DNA of 64,000 nt from JAITWN01 sp050486285 (GTDB lineage Bacteria; Pseudomonadota; Gammaproteobacteria; SZUA-140), in assembly GCA_050486285.1 (NCBI GenBank), contig JBJHCZ010000002.1, positions 1 through 64,000 on the forward strand, in the 5' to 3' direction. Positions 19,362 to 28,057 of the stretch are shown one piece after another. The notes below the pieces were generated by a model. That model saw only the letters and a program-made list of their open reading frames with translations. It did not search any database and had not been told where the DNA came from. The position numbers and the translations under genes are program-made. Each line of letters starts with the position of its first letter. Position 1 is the stretch's first letter.

Positions 19362-19835
19362 ATGGCTACTATTACCAATATAAGCCGCCGCAGCTTGCTG
19401 CTCGCTCCGGCGCTCGCACTGTGTCTGCACTTGATAATGCCCCATGCTTCAGCGGGGCTTGTAACGCAGACGCCCGTCGATGTGTACATAGAACTCGGTA
19501 ATCCGGACAACGAACTCCGTTTTTTCCCCGATCACATCGATCTGGAAGCCGGCAAGTTGTACCGGTTGACTTTGCACAATCCGAGCCCGAGTCCGCATTA
19601 CTTCTCGTCCCCGGAATTCGTTCGCAATATATTCACGCAAAAAATCCTTACGCTTTCTCCCGAAGGGACGCGGATCAGCGAGGTCAAGGGCATGATCCTG
19701 GAACTCGAAGTCTATCCCGGCGGCACGGCACAATGGTGGTTCGTGCCTGTACGGGATCTGTCGATGGGAAAACTTCTGTGCAATCTTGCCAACCATGCCG
19801 AGCAAGGAATGGTGGGCAGGATTACGATCAAGTAG
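19362..19835 (+). CDS. Secreted cupredoxin-domain (type 1 copper) protein
   Basis: Predicted 157 residues from ATG 19362 (a GTG one codon earlier is possible). The signal peptide spans about 1-32, with cleavage near PHASAG. The mature protein is a single cupredoxin-like beta-sandwich. A candidate type 1 copper site is complete: His79 in SPSPHYFSSPEF, and Cys140, His145 and Met150 in LLCNLANHAEQGMVG. The order and spacing suit a small blue copper protein acting in electron transfer or copper binding in the periplasm. It stands alone on the plus strand between the divergent secreted-protein operon and the convergent response-regulator gene, behind several palindromes. The partner is unknown. 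Confidence 0.78.
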   Translation: MATITNISRRSLLLAPALALCLHLIMPHASAGLVTQTPVDVYIELGNPDNELRFFPDHIDLEAGKLYRLTLHNPSPSPHYFSSPEFVRNIFTQKILTLSPEGTRISEVKGMILELEVYPGGTAQWWFVPVRDLSMGKLLCNLANHAEQGMVGRITIK

Positions 19836-19879
19836 CATGGCGTGGCTGAAGGCAACATCGGGCGCCACGAGGCCGTGTA

Positions 19880-20521
19880 TTAACGCCTGGGTTTTCGCAC
19901 GGCGAGCAACGCTGCTTCCGTTCGACTCCGTACCTGCAGTTTCTGCAACACACTTGTCATGTAATGCTTGACCGTCTTTTCGGCAAGAAACAGCTTCTCG
20001 CCGATCTCGCGATTGGTCAGCCCCTGGGCGACCAGTTCAAGGATCTCGGCTTCGCGCGGCGTCAGATCCGACATCGGATCACGGGGCTGTGGTCGCGACA
20101 TCTCGACCAGCAGACCTGCGGCCAGCTGGGGCGAAACAAACGCCTCTCCTTGCGCCACCCGGCGGGCAACGTCACATAATTCGCGCGAAGAAACCCCCTT
20201 GAGGACATAACCATGCGCACCTGCCTTGAGCGCTGCCATCACGTTGTCCTGGTTCTCTGACACCGTCAGCATCACGATCCTGATGCCGGGCACCTGTTCG
20301 GAGATCCGAGCCGCGGCGGCGATTCCACACCCTTCACCCGGCATTGTGATGTCCAGCAGGACCAGATCGGGATGCAGACGCACTGCCGTGTTCACGGCCT
20401 CATCGATATCACCTGCCTGACCGACCACCTCGAAATCAGGCTCGGCACCCAGTGAATTCACGACGCCTTCGCGGAACAACGGGTGATCGTCAGCAACCAG
20501 GATACGAATTTTCTCAGACAT
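19880..20521 (-). CDS. NarL/FixJ-family response regulator
   Basis: Predicted 213 residues. The receiver domain (about 5-120) has acidic residues DD11-12, phospho-acceptor Asp57 in LVLLDITMPG, Thr in VMLTVSE and Lys in YVLKGVS. The C-terminal LuxR/GerE helix-turn-helix (about 148-208) contains LTPREAEILELVAQGLTN and AEKTVKHYMTSVLQKL. It is encoded directly after, and overlaps by 8 nt, the histidine-kinase gene, so they form a cognate pair. Candidate targets are the palindromes at 19237-19270 and 21982-21995. The signal and regulon are not known. Confidence 0.93.
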   Translation of the reverse strand: MSEKIRILVADDHPLFREGVVNSLGAEPDFEVVGQAGDIDEAVNTAVRLHPDLVLLDITMPGEGCGIAAAARISEQVPGIRIVMLTVSENQDNVMAALKAGAHGYVLKGVSSRELCDVARRVAQGEAFVSPQLAAGLLVEMSRPQPRDPMSDLTPREAEILELVAQGLTNREIGEKLFLAEKTVKHYMTSVLQKLQVRSRTEAALLAVRKPRR

Positions 20522-21938
20522 AGGCCCCCTCCCCGAGACTCAGCGGCAACCTGGCGACGATCTGTGTACCGTGACCCGGCGTGGACTTGACCTCGAACTG
20601 ACCGCTGACCAGTTTTACGCGTTCACGCATATAGGCGAGGCCCAGCCTCCCGGACGACGTCGGCGCCGAGACATCGAACCCCGGACCGCTATCGATCACC
20701 TCGACTTGCGCCTGGCCGTTGACGTTGCACACCCTCACTCGTTGTGACGCGCCCGCCGCGTGCATGAGCCCATTGTTGAGTGACTCCTGGATCAGCCGGT
20801 ACAAGGTGATCTTCACCGCCAGGGCTGCTTCACAGAGTCCATTGTCGATCTCCGCGTCGACCTTGCGGCCGGTCTTGCACTGGTAATCCTCGATCGCCCG
20901 GTGAGCGGTGGCCGAGAGCGTCAATGACTCGATGCCCGGCAGGCCCAATCCGGCTGAGATTGTCCGCAATTCGGTCATCGCCGACTGTAGCGCGGTGCGA
21001 ACGGTAGCGAAGTCATTCCGCTTGACGTCCTTTTCATCGAGGCAGCCCCCACAGGCATCCGCTACAGAATCAAGGCGCAACATCGCCAGTGCCAGATTCT
21101 GCGCCGGGCCATCATGGAGATCGGCGGCTACCCGGTGCAGAAACTGCTCATTGAGCGCGGTTGTCTGCCTGCCCGCCTCGCCCAGTTGCTCGTGCATTTC
21201 TTCATTTTCCCTGAGCGTCACGCGCAGTTGATCCATTTGCCGCTGCAGATCCTGCTGCTGCCCCTCTATCGTGTTGCTTGCCCGGCGCACCAGGCCGATC
21301 AGCAGCAGGAACAAGACGCTGTTTGCCACTGCGACGATCGCCCAGCCACGCTGCTGGGCGGTTCGGATATCCTCGGCCAGGTTGTCGACCGACTTGTAGA
21401 ACTCGGCGACCGCGATTACTTCCTGAGACTGGCCAGTGTGAACCGGCACATAGATCTCGATCAGCTGGTCCCATAACGTCCGTTCATGGACATTTTCAGG
21501 CTTGTCGAGGTTGCTGACCTTTGCCTGTACCGTGCCGGAAAATGCCGCGGCGAGCGCTCCCTCCACAGGGAACCTCTTCCCGAGCAACGACTCGTCCGTG
21601 CTGTAGAGGATCTCGCCGTCATTACGCCAGAGCTTGAAACGAACCACCTTGCGGCGGAGCGGACTGTCCATGAACAGATCATCGAGCGCCCTGCGCATCT
21701 CGGCATCGATGGGATCCTTGCCGATCGGATGCTCCTTCAACAGCACCGCGAGAATGCTCTCGACATACAGCGCCGTGATCGAGGCCGCCCGCTCGACGAC
21801 CGAAGTCTCGATCTGCCGGGTCAGCCAGCTGCCGATGAACAGCATGCCGGCAAGAAGCACGATCAGGCATAGCAGCACGAACTGCCCGGAGAAGCTCAAA
21901 CGGGAGAAAGGCCGTTGCATGGCCAGCATATCAGACAT
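20514..21938 (-). CDS. NarX/DegS-type sensor histidine kinase
   Basis: Predicted 474 residues. Membrane helix 1 (about 16-37), a periplasmic sensor of about 140 residues, and membrane helix 2 (about 180-203) precede a coiled-coil region. A HisKA_3 dimerisation domain has the H-box VAADLHDGPAQNLALAML (His near 276), and a C-terminal HATPase has SLNNGLMHAAG (N-box), DSGPGFD and GRLGLAYMRERV. The periplasmic region contains FRLWRNDGEILYS-like strands resembling a Cache-type fold, with no known ligand motif. It is first in an operon with the response regulator (8-nt overlap). A palindrome lies 44 bp upstream of the start, suggesting autoregulation. Confidence 0.9.
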   Translation of the reverse strand: MSDMLAMQRPFSRLSFSGQFVLLCLIVLLAGMLFIGSWLTRQIETSVVERAASITALYVESILAVLLKEHPIGKDPIDAEMRRALDDLFMDSPLRRKVVRFKLWRNDGEILYSTDESLLGKRFPVEGALAAAFSGTVQAKVSNLDKPENVHERTLWDQLIEIYVPVHTGQSQEVIAVAEFYKSVDNLAEDIRTAQQRGWAIVAVANSVLFLLLIGLVRRASNTIEGQQQDLQRQMDQLRVTLRENEEMHEQLGEAGRQTTALNEQFLHRVAADLHDGPAQNLALAMLRLDSVADACGGCLDEKDVKRNDFATVRTALQSAMTELRTISAGLGLPGIESLTLSATAHRAIEDYQCKTGRKVDAEIDNGLCEAALAVKITLYRLIQESLNNGLMHAAGASQRVRVCNVNGQAQVEVIDSGPGFDVSAPTSSGRLGLAYMRERVKLVSGQFEVKSTPGHGTQIVARLPLSLGEGAYV

Positions 21939-21981
21939 CTTGACTCATTTAGCCGGCCATGCTAGCACCGGCTGCTCCAGG

Positions 21982-21995
21982 TGGTCTATAGACCA
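21982..21995. promoter_or_regulatory. 14-bp perfect palindrome upstream of the histidine-kinase gene
   Basis: TGGTCTATAGACCA is a perfect dyad 44 bp before the kinase start. Its 12-bp core shares the form GGWCTWTAGWCC with the site at 19237-19250. It is probably an operator for the encoded response regulator. Confidence 0.5.
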
Positions 21996-22225
21996 AGGTC
22001 CACAGCCTCGCATGTGATTATTATTACTGTCATAAATGCGTGGTGTCCGGCGACGGGCGAGCGACGGGGCATGGCGCCGGCCGCGCTACCCGGCACATCC
22101 GTGTCGGGTCCTGTATAATCCCGGGGGCTCACGCAAGGACATTGTGCCGGATTCTCAATGGATAACGCCCCGCTCGCAGCCCCGGTAACCTCCGGGCAGA
22201 CCAGATGCCCCGTCAGCGGCCGGTC

Positions 22226-23176
22226 ATGAAAGCCTCCGCCCCGCTCCGCGTCGGCGTCGTCGGCGCCGGTTATCTCGGCCGCTTCCACGCGAAGATCTAC
22301 GCCGCGATGCCGGACGTCGCCCTCATCGGCGTCGTCGACATCGACGAGGGTGTCGCGCGTGAGATCGCCGGCCAGCACGGCTGCGCGGCCTACACCGACG
22401 CCGCGGATCTGCTCGACCTGGTCGATGCGGTCAGCATCGTCGTGCCGACCAGCCTCCATCTCGAGGTCGCCAGGCCGTTCCTCGAGCGCGGCGTGCATAT
22501 GCTGATGGAAAAGCCGCTGGCGCCGGGTTACGAGGAGTCGCTGGCGATCGTCGAACTGGCGGAAAAGGCCGGCGTGATCTTCCAGGTCGGCCATCTCGAA
22601 CGCTTCAACGCCGGCGTCATGGCGCTGGCCGAGCACTGCGAGCATCCGCGCTTCATCGAGGTCCATCGCATCGGCGCCTTCGCCGGGCGCGCCGCCGACG
22701 TCGACGTCGTCACCGACCTGATGATCCACGATATCGATATCGTCATGTCGCTGGTCGGTTCGCCGCTCGCGAGCGTCGCCGCCAACGGTACGCCGGTCAT
22801 CACCGATCACGTCGACATCGCCAACGCGCGCATGGAGTTCGAAAACGGCGCCGTCGCCAACGTCACCGCCAGCCGGGTATCGAACAAGAAACTGCGGCGC
22901 ATCCGCGTATTCGGCGAACACCGCTATTACGGCCTCGATTACATCGACCAGCAACTCGAGATCGCCCGCATCGGCCCCGCCGACGACAACGGCTGGCCGC
23001 AGATCACGACGGAGACGATCGCGATCGAGCCGCGCCCGCCACTGGACGCCGAGCTGGCCTCGTTCGTGAATGCAGTACGCACCGGCACGCCGCCGCTGGT
23101 CGGCGGCCGCGTCGGGCTCGAGGCCGTACGGGTCGCCCTGATCGTCAAGGAGAGGATCGCCGCATGCGCGAAGTGA
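22226..23176 (+). CDS. gnnA: Gfo/Idh/MocA oxidoreductase, GnnA-like UDP-GlcNAc 3-dehydrogenase
   Basis: Predicted 316 residues from ATG 22226; ATG 22205 would add seven residues. The N-terminal Rossmann fold has GVVGAGYLGRFHAKIY, then the family Lys motif MEKPLAP, and FQVGHLERFNAG and DLMIHDIDIVMSL of the GnnA-like subgroup. GnnA oxidises the 3-hydroxyl of UDP-GlcNAc so that GnnB can transaminate it, producing the diamino sugar for lipid A with four amide-linked acyl chains. The following gene encodes a DegT-type aminotransferase overlapping by 13 nt, which supports the assignment. Other sugar nucleotides cannot be excluded. No strong Shine-Dalgarno for either start. Confidence 0.72.
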   Translation: MKASAPLRVGVVGAGYLGRFHAKIYAAMPDVALIGVVDIDEGVAREIAGQHGCAAYTDAADLLDLVDAVSIVVPTSLHLEVARPFLERGVHMLMEKPLAPGYEESLAIVELAEKAGVIFQVGHLERFNAGVMALAEHCEHPRFIEVHRIGAFAGRAADVDVVTDLMIHDIDIVMSLVGSPLASVAANGTPVITDHVDIANARMEFENGAVANVTASRVSNKKLRRIRVFGEHRYYGLDYIDQQLEIARIGPADDNGWPQITTETIAIEPRPPLDAELASFVNAVRTGTPPLVGGRVGLEAVRVALIVKERIAACAK

Positions 23177-24276
23177 AACCGGTGCCGTTTCTCGACCTGT
23201 CCGCGCAGTTCACAGCGCTGAAGGAGGAATGGTTCGCGACCATCGAAAACACCGGCGCCAAGGGCCAGTTCATCCTCGGCCCGCAGGTCGAGGCCTTCGA
23301 GAAGGAATTCGCCGCCTACACCGGCAGCCGCCATGCGATCGCGGTCGCCAACGGCACCGACGCGCTGGTGCTGGCGCTCAGGGGCCTCGGCGTCGGGCCC
23401 GGCGACGAGGTCATCACCTCGCCGTTCTCGTTCTTTGCCTCGGCCGAGGCGATCGACCTGGCCGGCGCGACCCCGGTGTTCGCCGACATCCTGCCGGACA
23501 GATTCACGCTCGACCCTGACAGCGTCCGCGCGGCGATCACCGGGCGCACGCGCGCGATCATCCCGGTGCACATCTTCGGCCAGTCCTGCGAGCTCGCGCC
23601 GCTGCGCGCGCTGGCGCGCGAGCACGGCCTCGTCCTCGTCGAGGACTGCGCCCAGGCCTGCGGCGCGCGCGACGGCGATATCCGCGTCGGCGCGCTCGGC
23701 GATGCCGGCGCGTTCAGCTTCTATCCGACCAAGGTGCTCGGCTGCTACGGCGACGGCGGCATGATTACGACGGACAGCGACGAGGCCGACGAGCATATCC
23801 GCCGACTGCGCAACCATGGCGCGATCCGCCCGTTCATCCATGTCGAGATCGGCACCAACAGCCGCCTCGACGAGATCCAGGCCGCGCTGCTGCGCATCAA
23901 GTTGCGCACGCTGGAACAGGACATCGCCGCGCGGCGCGCGGCCGCCGCGGCCTATGCCGAACGGCTCGCGAATCTGCCGGTGACCCTGCCTTCGCCGCGC
24001 GCGCCGGCGTCGCATGTCTACAATCTCTACACGATCCGCAGCGAGCGCCGCGATGCGCTGCGCGACGCCTTCGTCGAGCAGCGCATCGGTCACTCGCTGT
24101 GCTATCCGCTCGGACTTCATCTACAACAGGTTTACCAGTCGCTCGGCTATGCCCCCGGCAGCCTGCCGGTCTGCGAACAGGCGACTCGCGAGGCGATCTC
24201 GCTGCCGGCGTATCCCGGCATGCCGATCGCCGATATCGATCGTATCTGCGAGGTCATCGGGCAGGTCGTCAGCTAG
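23164..24276 (+). CDS. gnnB: DegT/DnrJ/EryC1 sugar aminotransferase, GnnB-like
   Basis: Predicted 370-residue PLP-dependent sugar aminotransferase. Visible features are the substrate-loop start FILGPQVEAFEKEFAAY, the phosphate-binding segment VANGTDALVLAL, the Asp/Gln site VEDCAQACGA, and the PLP lysine in FSFYPTKVLGCYGDGG (about 196). With the overlapping GnnA-like dehydrogenase it would convert UDP-3-keto-GlcNAc to UDP-GlcNAc3N for lipid A. The context is inference: no lpx genes are in the window. Alternative: another 3-amino-3-deoxyhexose for O-antigen. Confidence 0.78.
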   Translation: MREVKPVPFLDLSAQFTALKEEWFATIENTGAKGQFILGPQVEAFEKEFAAYTGSRHAIAVANGTDALVLALRGLGVGPGDEVITSPFSFFASAEAIDLAGATPVFADILPDRFTLDPDSVRAAITGRTRAIIPVHIFGQSCELAPLRALAREHGLVLVEDCAQACGARDGDIRVGALGDAGAFSFYPTKVLGCYGDGGMITTDSDEADEHIRRLRNHGAIRPFIHVEIGTNSRLDEIQAALLRIKLRTLEQDIAARRAAAAAYAERLANLPVTLPSPRAPASHVYNLYTIRSERRDALRDAFVEQRIGHSLCYPLGLHLQQVYQSLGYAPGSLPVCEQATREAISLPAYPGMPIADIDRICEVIGQVVS

Positions 24277-24291
24277 GCCGTCCCTCCGCGG

Positions 24292-25524
24292 ATGCTGCGT
24301 TCCCTCTACGCCGTTTCCAGTCTGCTGCTCGGTATCGGCCTGCTGCTGATGGGGCTCGCCCTGCTCGCGACCGCGCTGGGCGTGCGCGCCGTCAGCGCCG
24401 ACTTTCCCGACGCCGTCACCGGCGTGGTCATGGCCTGTTATTTCGGAGGCTTCATCGTCGGCAGCTATCTGTGCCCGGCGTTGATTCTCCGCATCGGCTC
24501 GATACGCAGCTATGCGGCGTTCGCGGCAATCGGCGCGGCCTGCGCCTTTCTCCATGCCCTGATCATCGACCCGGTCGTGTGGGCGGTGCTGCGCTGCATG
24601 ACGGGTATCTGCCTGGTCGGACTCTACATGGTCGTGGAGAGCTGGCTCAACAGCATCACCCCGAACGAGCGGCGCGGCCGGATATTTTCCATCTACATGA
24701 TCGTCACCCTCGCCGCGCAGGGGCTCGGGCAGTTCCTGCTGCTGCTCGATCCGACCGCGGAAATCGCCGCATTCGGCATCGCCGCGGTGTTCTTTTCCCT
24801 CGGCCTGGTGCCGGTTGCGCTGACGCGGCTGCCGCAGCCCGAGCCGGTGCCGATCCCCGAACTGCACCCCGGCCGTCTGTTGCGCTTCGCGCCGCTGAGC
24901 CTGGCGGGGGCATTCGCCGCGGGCCTGGTAACGAGCAGCTTCTGGGCCATGGGCGCGGTGTTCGCCCAGCGCGCCGGCCTCGCCGGCGGCGAGATCGTCA
25001 CCTTCATGGCGGCGACGATCGCCGGCGGCGTCCTGCTGCAATGGCCGATCGGACGCCTCTCCGACAGCATCGATCGCCGCCTCGTCCTGCTGGGATCGGG
25101 TGCACTCGGCGCCGTCGCCGCAGTGCTCGCCGCTGCCGGCATCGGCGCTGGCCCGGGATGGCTCTACATCTGCGCCTTCCTCGTCGGCGCGCTGATCTTT
25201 CCGATCTATGCGCTCAGCGTGGCGTGCCTGAACGACGCCGTGCACAGCTCGGATGCACTCGCGGCCAGCCGCGGCATCCTGCTCGTCTATGGCGCCGGCG
25301 CGTTTCTTGGCCCGCTGTGCGCCGGCATCGCGATGGCGCTGATCGGGTCCGTCGGCCTCTTTCTTTTCCTCGCACTGGTGCTCGGCGCGTTCGCGCTGTA
25401 CGCATATTTCTGCGTGCGCGGTACGCCCCCGGTGCCCCCGGCGCGACGCTCGGTGTTCATGCCGATGACCCGTGCCTCGCAGGCCGCGCTGGACATCGAG
25501 CCCCGGCCAGGCAAGGACGACTAG
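24292..25524 (+). CDS. MFS transporter, YcaD-like
   Basis: Predicted 410 residues with 12 membrane helices. The early region VMACYFGGFIVGSYLCPALI, RCMTGICLVGLYMVVESWLN and TPNERRGRIFSIYM matches the YcaD-like MFS group. The C-terminus is a short cytoplasmic tail with no extra domain. The start is 16 bp after the GnnB-like gene, so co-transcription is likely, although no functional link to amino-sugar synthesis is known. Substrate unknown. Confidence 0.85.
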   Translation: MLRSLYAVSSLLLGIGLLLMGLALLATALGVRAVSADFPDAVTGVVMACYFGGFIVGSYLCPALILRIGSIRSYAAFAAIGAACAFLHALIIDPVVWAVLRCMTGICLVGLYMVVESWLNSITPNERRGRIFSIYMIVTLAAQGLGQFLLLLDPTAEIAAFGIAAVFFSLGLVPVALTRLPQPEPVPIPELHPGRLLRFAPLSLAGAFAAGLVTSSFWAMGAVFAQRAGLAGGEIVTFMAATIAGGVLLQWPIGRLSDSIDRRLVLLGSGALGAVAAVLAAAGIGAGPGWLYICAFLVGALIFPIYALSVACLNDAVHSSDALAASRGILLVYGAGAFLGPLCAGIAMALIGSVGLFLFLALVLGAFALYAYFCVRGTPPVPPARRSVFMPMTRASQAALDIEPRPGKDD

Positions 25525-25644
25525 CCGAATCTTACGGAAAATCAGGCTGATCCCCACCACATCCGGGCGCAGCCGGGGCCGTTTGCAGGCCATCCGGCTC
25601 GGTGACAGAATGAACCTGTAACTTCCGGACCGGGAGGCGATGCG

Positions 25645-26679
25645 ATGGACAGACAGGCACTCGAGATCACCGCCAACGAGATGGTCGCCGAAGGCAAGGG
25701 GCTGCTCGCGATGGATGAGAGCACGCCGACCTGCGCCAAGCGCTTCCAGGCCGTCGGCGTCGACAATACCGAAGGCAACCGTATCGCCTATCGCGAACTG
25801 CTGCTCGGTACGATGGGCGCCGGCGATTACATCAGCGGCGCGATCCTCTACGACGAGACGATCCGCCAGAAGACCTCCGACGGGACGCCGTTCCCGCGGC
25901 TCGCCGAGCGACAGGGCATCATCCCCGGCATCAAGGTCGACACCGGCGCGAAGGAACTCGCGGGACACCCGAACGAGAAGGTCACCGAGGGGCTCGACGG
26001 GCTGCGCGAGCGACTCGCCGAATACCGCGACATGGGCGCGCGCTTCTGCAAGTGGCGCGCGGTGATCACGATCGGCGAGGGCATGCCGAGCCGGGCCTGC
26101 ATCGAGGCCAATGCCCACGCGCTGGCGCGCTATGCGGCCCTGTGCCAGGAGGCCTCGATGGTGCCGATCGTCGAACCCGAGGTCCTGATCGACGGCAATC
26201 ACGACATCGAACAGTGCTACCTGGTCACCGTCGAGACCCAGCGCGTCGTCTTCGACGAACTCTATCGGCAGGGTATCCACTTCGAAGGGATGGTGCTGAA
26301 GCCGAGCATGGTGATCGCCGGCAAGAAGGCGAGCCGCCAGAGCGGCCCGGAGGAAGTCGCCGAGAAGACACTGCATTGCCTGCGTACTACGGTGCCGGCC
26401 GCGGTCCCCGGCATCGCCTTCCTGTCCGGCGGACAGGGCGACGAACAGGCCACCGAGAACCTCAACGCGATGAATGTCATCGGGCGCGGCCTGCGCCTGC
26501 CTTGGCGGCTCACCTTCTCCTACGCGCGCGCCCTGCAGAACCCGGCGATGAGCCGCTGGGCCGGCAAGCCCGCCCAGGTCGAGGCAGCGCGCAGGCTGTT
26601 CCTGCACCGCGCGCGCTGCAACGGCGCGGCGAGTCGCGGCGAATACCGGGCCGCGATGGAGAAGGAGGCAGCCGCCTGA
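25645..26679 (+). CDS. Fructose-bisphosphate aldolase, class I
   Basis: Predicted 344 residues of the eukaryote-like class I aldolase family, forming a Schiff base and needing no metal. The N-terminal GKGLLAMDESTPTCAKRF, CKWRAVITIG, VPIVEPEVL and the Schiff-base lysine in GMVLKPSMVI (about 223) are all present, as are FLSGGQ and LPWRLTFSYARALQ. It splits fructose-1,6-bisphosphate to triose phosphates in glycolysis and gluconeogenesis. The C-terminal Tyr of vertebrate enzymes is absent, as usual in bacterial members. Its GGGAGGCG ribosome-binding site fits ATG 25645. It converges with the lipoprotein gene 6 bp away. Confidence 0.94.
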   Translation: MDRQALEITANEMVAEGKGLLAMDESTPTCAKRFQAVGVDNTEGNRIAYRELLLGTMGAGDYISGAILYDETIRQKTSDGTPFPRLAERQGIIPGIKVDTGAKELAGHPNEKVTEGLDGLRERLAEYRDMGARFCKWRAVITIGEGMPSRACIEANAHALARYAALCQEASMVPIVEPEVLIDGNHDIEQCYLVTVETQRVVFDELYRQGIHFEGMVLKPSMVIAGKKASRQSGPEEVAEKTLHCLRTTVPAAVPGIAFLSGGQGDEQATENLNAMNVIGRGLRLPWRLTFSYARALQNPAMSRWAGKPAQVEAARRLFLHRARCNGAASRGEYRAAMEKEAAA

Positions 26680-26685
26680 ATAGTA

Positions 26686-27003
26686 TCAGGGATTGATGCA
26701 GCGGTAGACCGCGAAGGTCTGCTTGCCGTCTTCCGCCCCGTCGAGCGCGACGATGGTGTCGCCGTTCATGTCGGCGGCGGCGTTGCGCGCCAGCCCCTCC
26801 AGTTCCTCGCGCACCTTCGACTCCTTGCGGCCGATGCCGGCGATGTCGGCCTTGACGCTCGAGGTCGTGGTGCCGATCTCGCGGCATTGCGAGACCTCGG
26901 AGGCATCCAGCACGCGGACCTTCTCGCCTTGCGGGGTCAACTTGACCCAGGCGCAGGATTGCAGCAGCAGCGCGCCCGCGCAAATCACCATCAGCTTCTT
27001 CAT
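26686..27003 (-). CDS. DUF4156-like small lipoprotein
   Basis: Predicted 105 residues. The lipoprotein signal MKKLMVICAGALLLQSC has the lipobox LQSC (Cys17). The mature region has VRVLDASEVSQCREIGTTTS and NAAADMNGDTIVA, patterns typical of DUF4156 lipoproteins, with a Cys pair (near 40 and 102) that could form a disulfide. Function is unknown. It stands between convergent aldolase and same-strand SlyD-like genes. Confidence 0.85.
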   Translation of the reverse strand: MKKLMVICAGALLLQSCAWVKLTPQGEKVRVLDASEVSQCREIGTTTSSVKADIAGIGRKESKVREELEGLARNAAADMNGDTIVALDGAEDGKQTFAVYRCINP

Positions 27004-27085
27004 CGAACCTCCCGTGCGTGTGCGTTGAACCAGCGCCCTATCCTGCCACAGCGATAATGGAGATAGTAGCGACGACGGTCACGGA

Positions 27086-27577
27086 TCAGTGATCGACGCC
27101 GCCGTCGCCGTGGACATGGCCGTGCGCGATCTCCTCGGCGCTCGCGGCGCGCACGCCGATCACCTCGAGATCGAAGGTCAGCGTCCTGCCGGCGAGCGGA
27201 TGATTGGCATCGACATCGAGGGTCTTGAGGCCGACCTTGGCGACGACCACGGCGCGCGCGCGGCCATCGGCCTGGACCTGGACGACCATGCCGGGCTTGT
27301 AGACGCGCTTCTTCGAGTCGCCGACGACATGGCTCTTCGGCACGCGCACGATCGCCTGTTCATCGCGAAGGCCATAGGCCTGCTCGGGCGGCAACGTCAC
27401 GCTGACGCGCTCGCCGGACTGCTTGCCGGCCAGCACGGCCTCGACGCCGGCGAGCAGGCCGCCATGTCCGTGCAGGTAGACCAGCGGCGCACCGCCGAAG
27501 GACTCCTCGATCATGCCGCCGTCCGCTTCCGACAACCGGTAGTGGATGGTGACCACCCTGTCCTGTTCTATGACCAT
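27086..27577 (-). CDS. SlyD-like FKBP-type peptidyl-prolyl isomerase
   Basis: Predicted 163 residues. FKBP half-domains flank an insert-in-flap (IF) chaperone domain: VVTIHYRLSE, PLVYLHGHGGLLAGVEAVLAG, then SVTLPPEQAYGLRDEQAIVRV before the flap, and DVDANHPLAGRTLTFDLEVI at the end. SlyD-type proteins isomerise prolyl bonds, chaperone and bind nickel. The C-terminal tail HGHVHGDGGVDH is His-rich but much shorter than the metal-binding tail of E. coli SlyD. It could equally be called FkpB-like. ATG 27577 is the only sensible start. Cytoplasmic. Confidence 0.88.
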   Translation of the reverse strand: MVIEQDRVVTIHYRLSEADGGMIEESFGGAPLVYLHGHGGLLAGVEAVLAGKQSGERVSVTLPPEQAYGLRDEQAIVRVPKSHVVGDSKKRVYKPGMVVQVQADGRARAVVVAKVGLKTLDVDANHPLAGRTLTFDLEVIGVRAASAEEIAHGHVHGDGGVDH

Positions 27578-27659
27578 GCCGTTCCTTGCCCTCCTTCGGG
27601 GTGCCTGTTCAGGGTCGGTATTGTTTCATTTCCGCGCCGCCGGGTCGACCGGCGCGGCA

Positions 27660-27983
27660 TCAGAGGCCGGTATCGCGGTAGGGCTGCATCTCGAGATGCA
27701 TGATCCTGCCGCCGGCCAGCGTGATCTCGCCGCGATAACGCATGCGGGCGTCGCTGGTGAACTCGAAGCGGTATTCCCGCGAGATGCCGAGCCGGCCGTC
27801 CTCGTCGCGGGCGAGTCGACGGCGCGACAACACGACCGTATCGTCGAGCAACTGTACGCCGACCTCGTCGCAGCGCGCCCTGATCGTGCGCCGCGCGTAT
27901 TCCCAGGCGCGCATCGAATCGACCCAGTACCAGACGCCGGCCGCGATCAGCAGCAACAGCAGCACTTCCATCAGCGACAGCAT
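27660..27983 (-). CDS. DUF3301 membrane protein
   Basis: Predicted 107 residues. One N-terminal membrane helix (about 4-22, MEVLLLLLIAAGVWYWVDSM) is followed by a basic cytoplasmic or periplasmic domain with EYARRTIRARCDEVGVQLLDDTVVL and REYRFEFTSDA, the hallmark of the DUF3301 family in gammaproteobacteria. Function unknown. It diverges from ychJ. Confidence 0.85.
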   Translation of the reverse strand: MLSLMEVLLLLLIAAGVWYWVDSMRAWEYARRTIRARCDEVGVQLLDDTVVLSRRRLARDEDGRLGISREYRFEFTSDARMRYRGEITLAGGRIMHLEMQPYRDTGL

Positions 27984-28057
27984 CGGGCGTTCTCCGCGAC
28001 GGCGTTGTTTCGGTGTATGATACGCGTTTTATCGATGCCACCCCGATGGAAATCACG

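Noticed and set aside
24121..26607. Very long open frame on the minus strand across gnnB, the MFS gene and the aldolase
   Set aside because: It is the antisense of three clear genes, rich in Arg, Ala and Asp typical of GC-rich shadow frames, with no recognisable domain.
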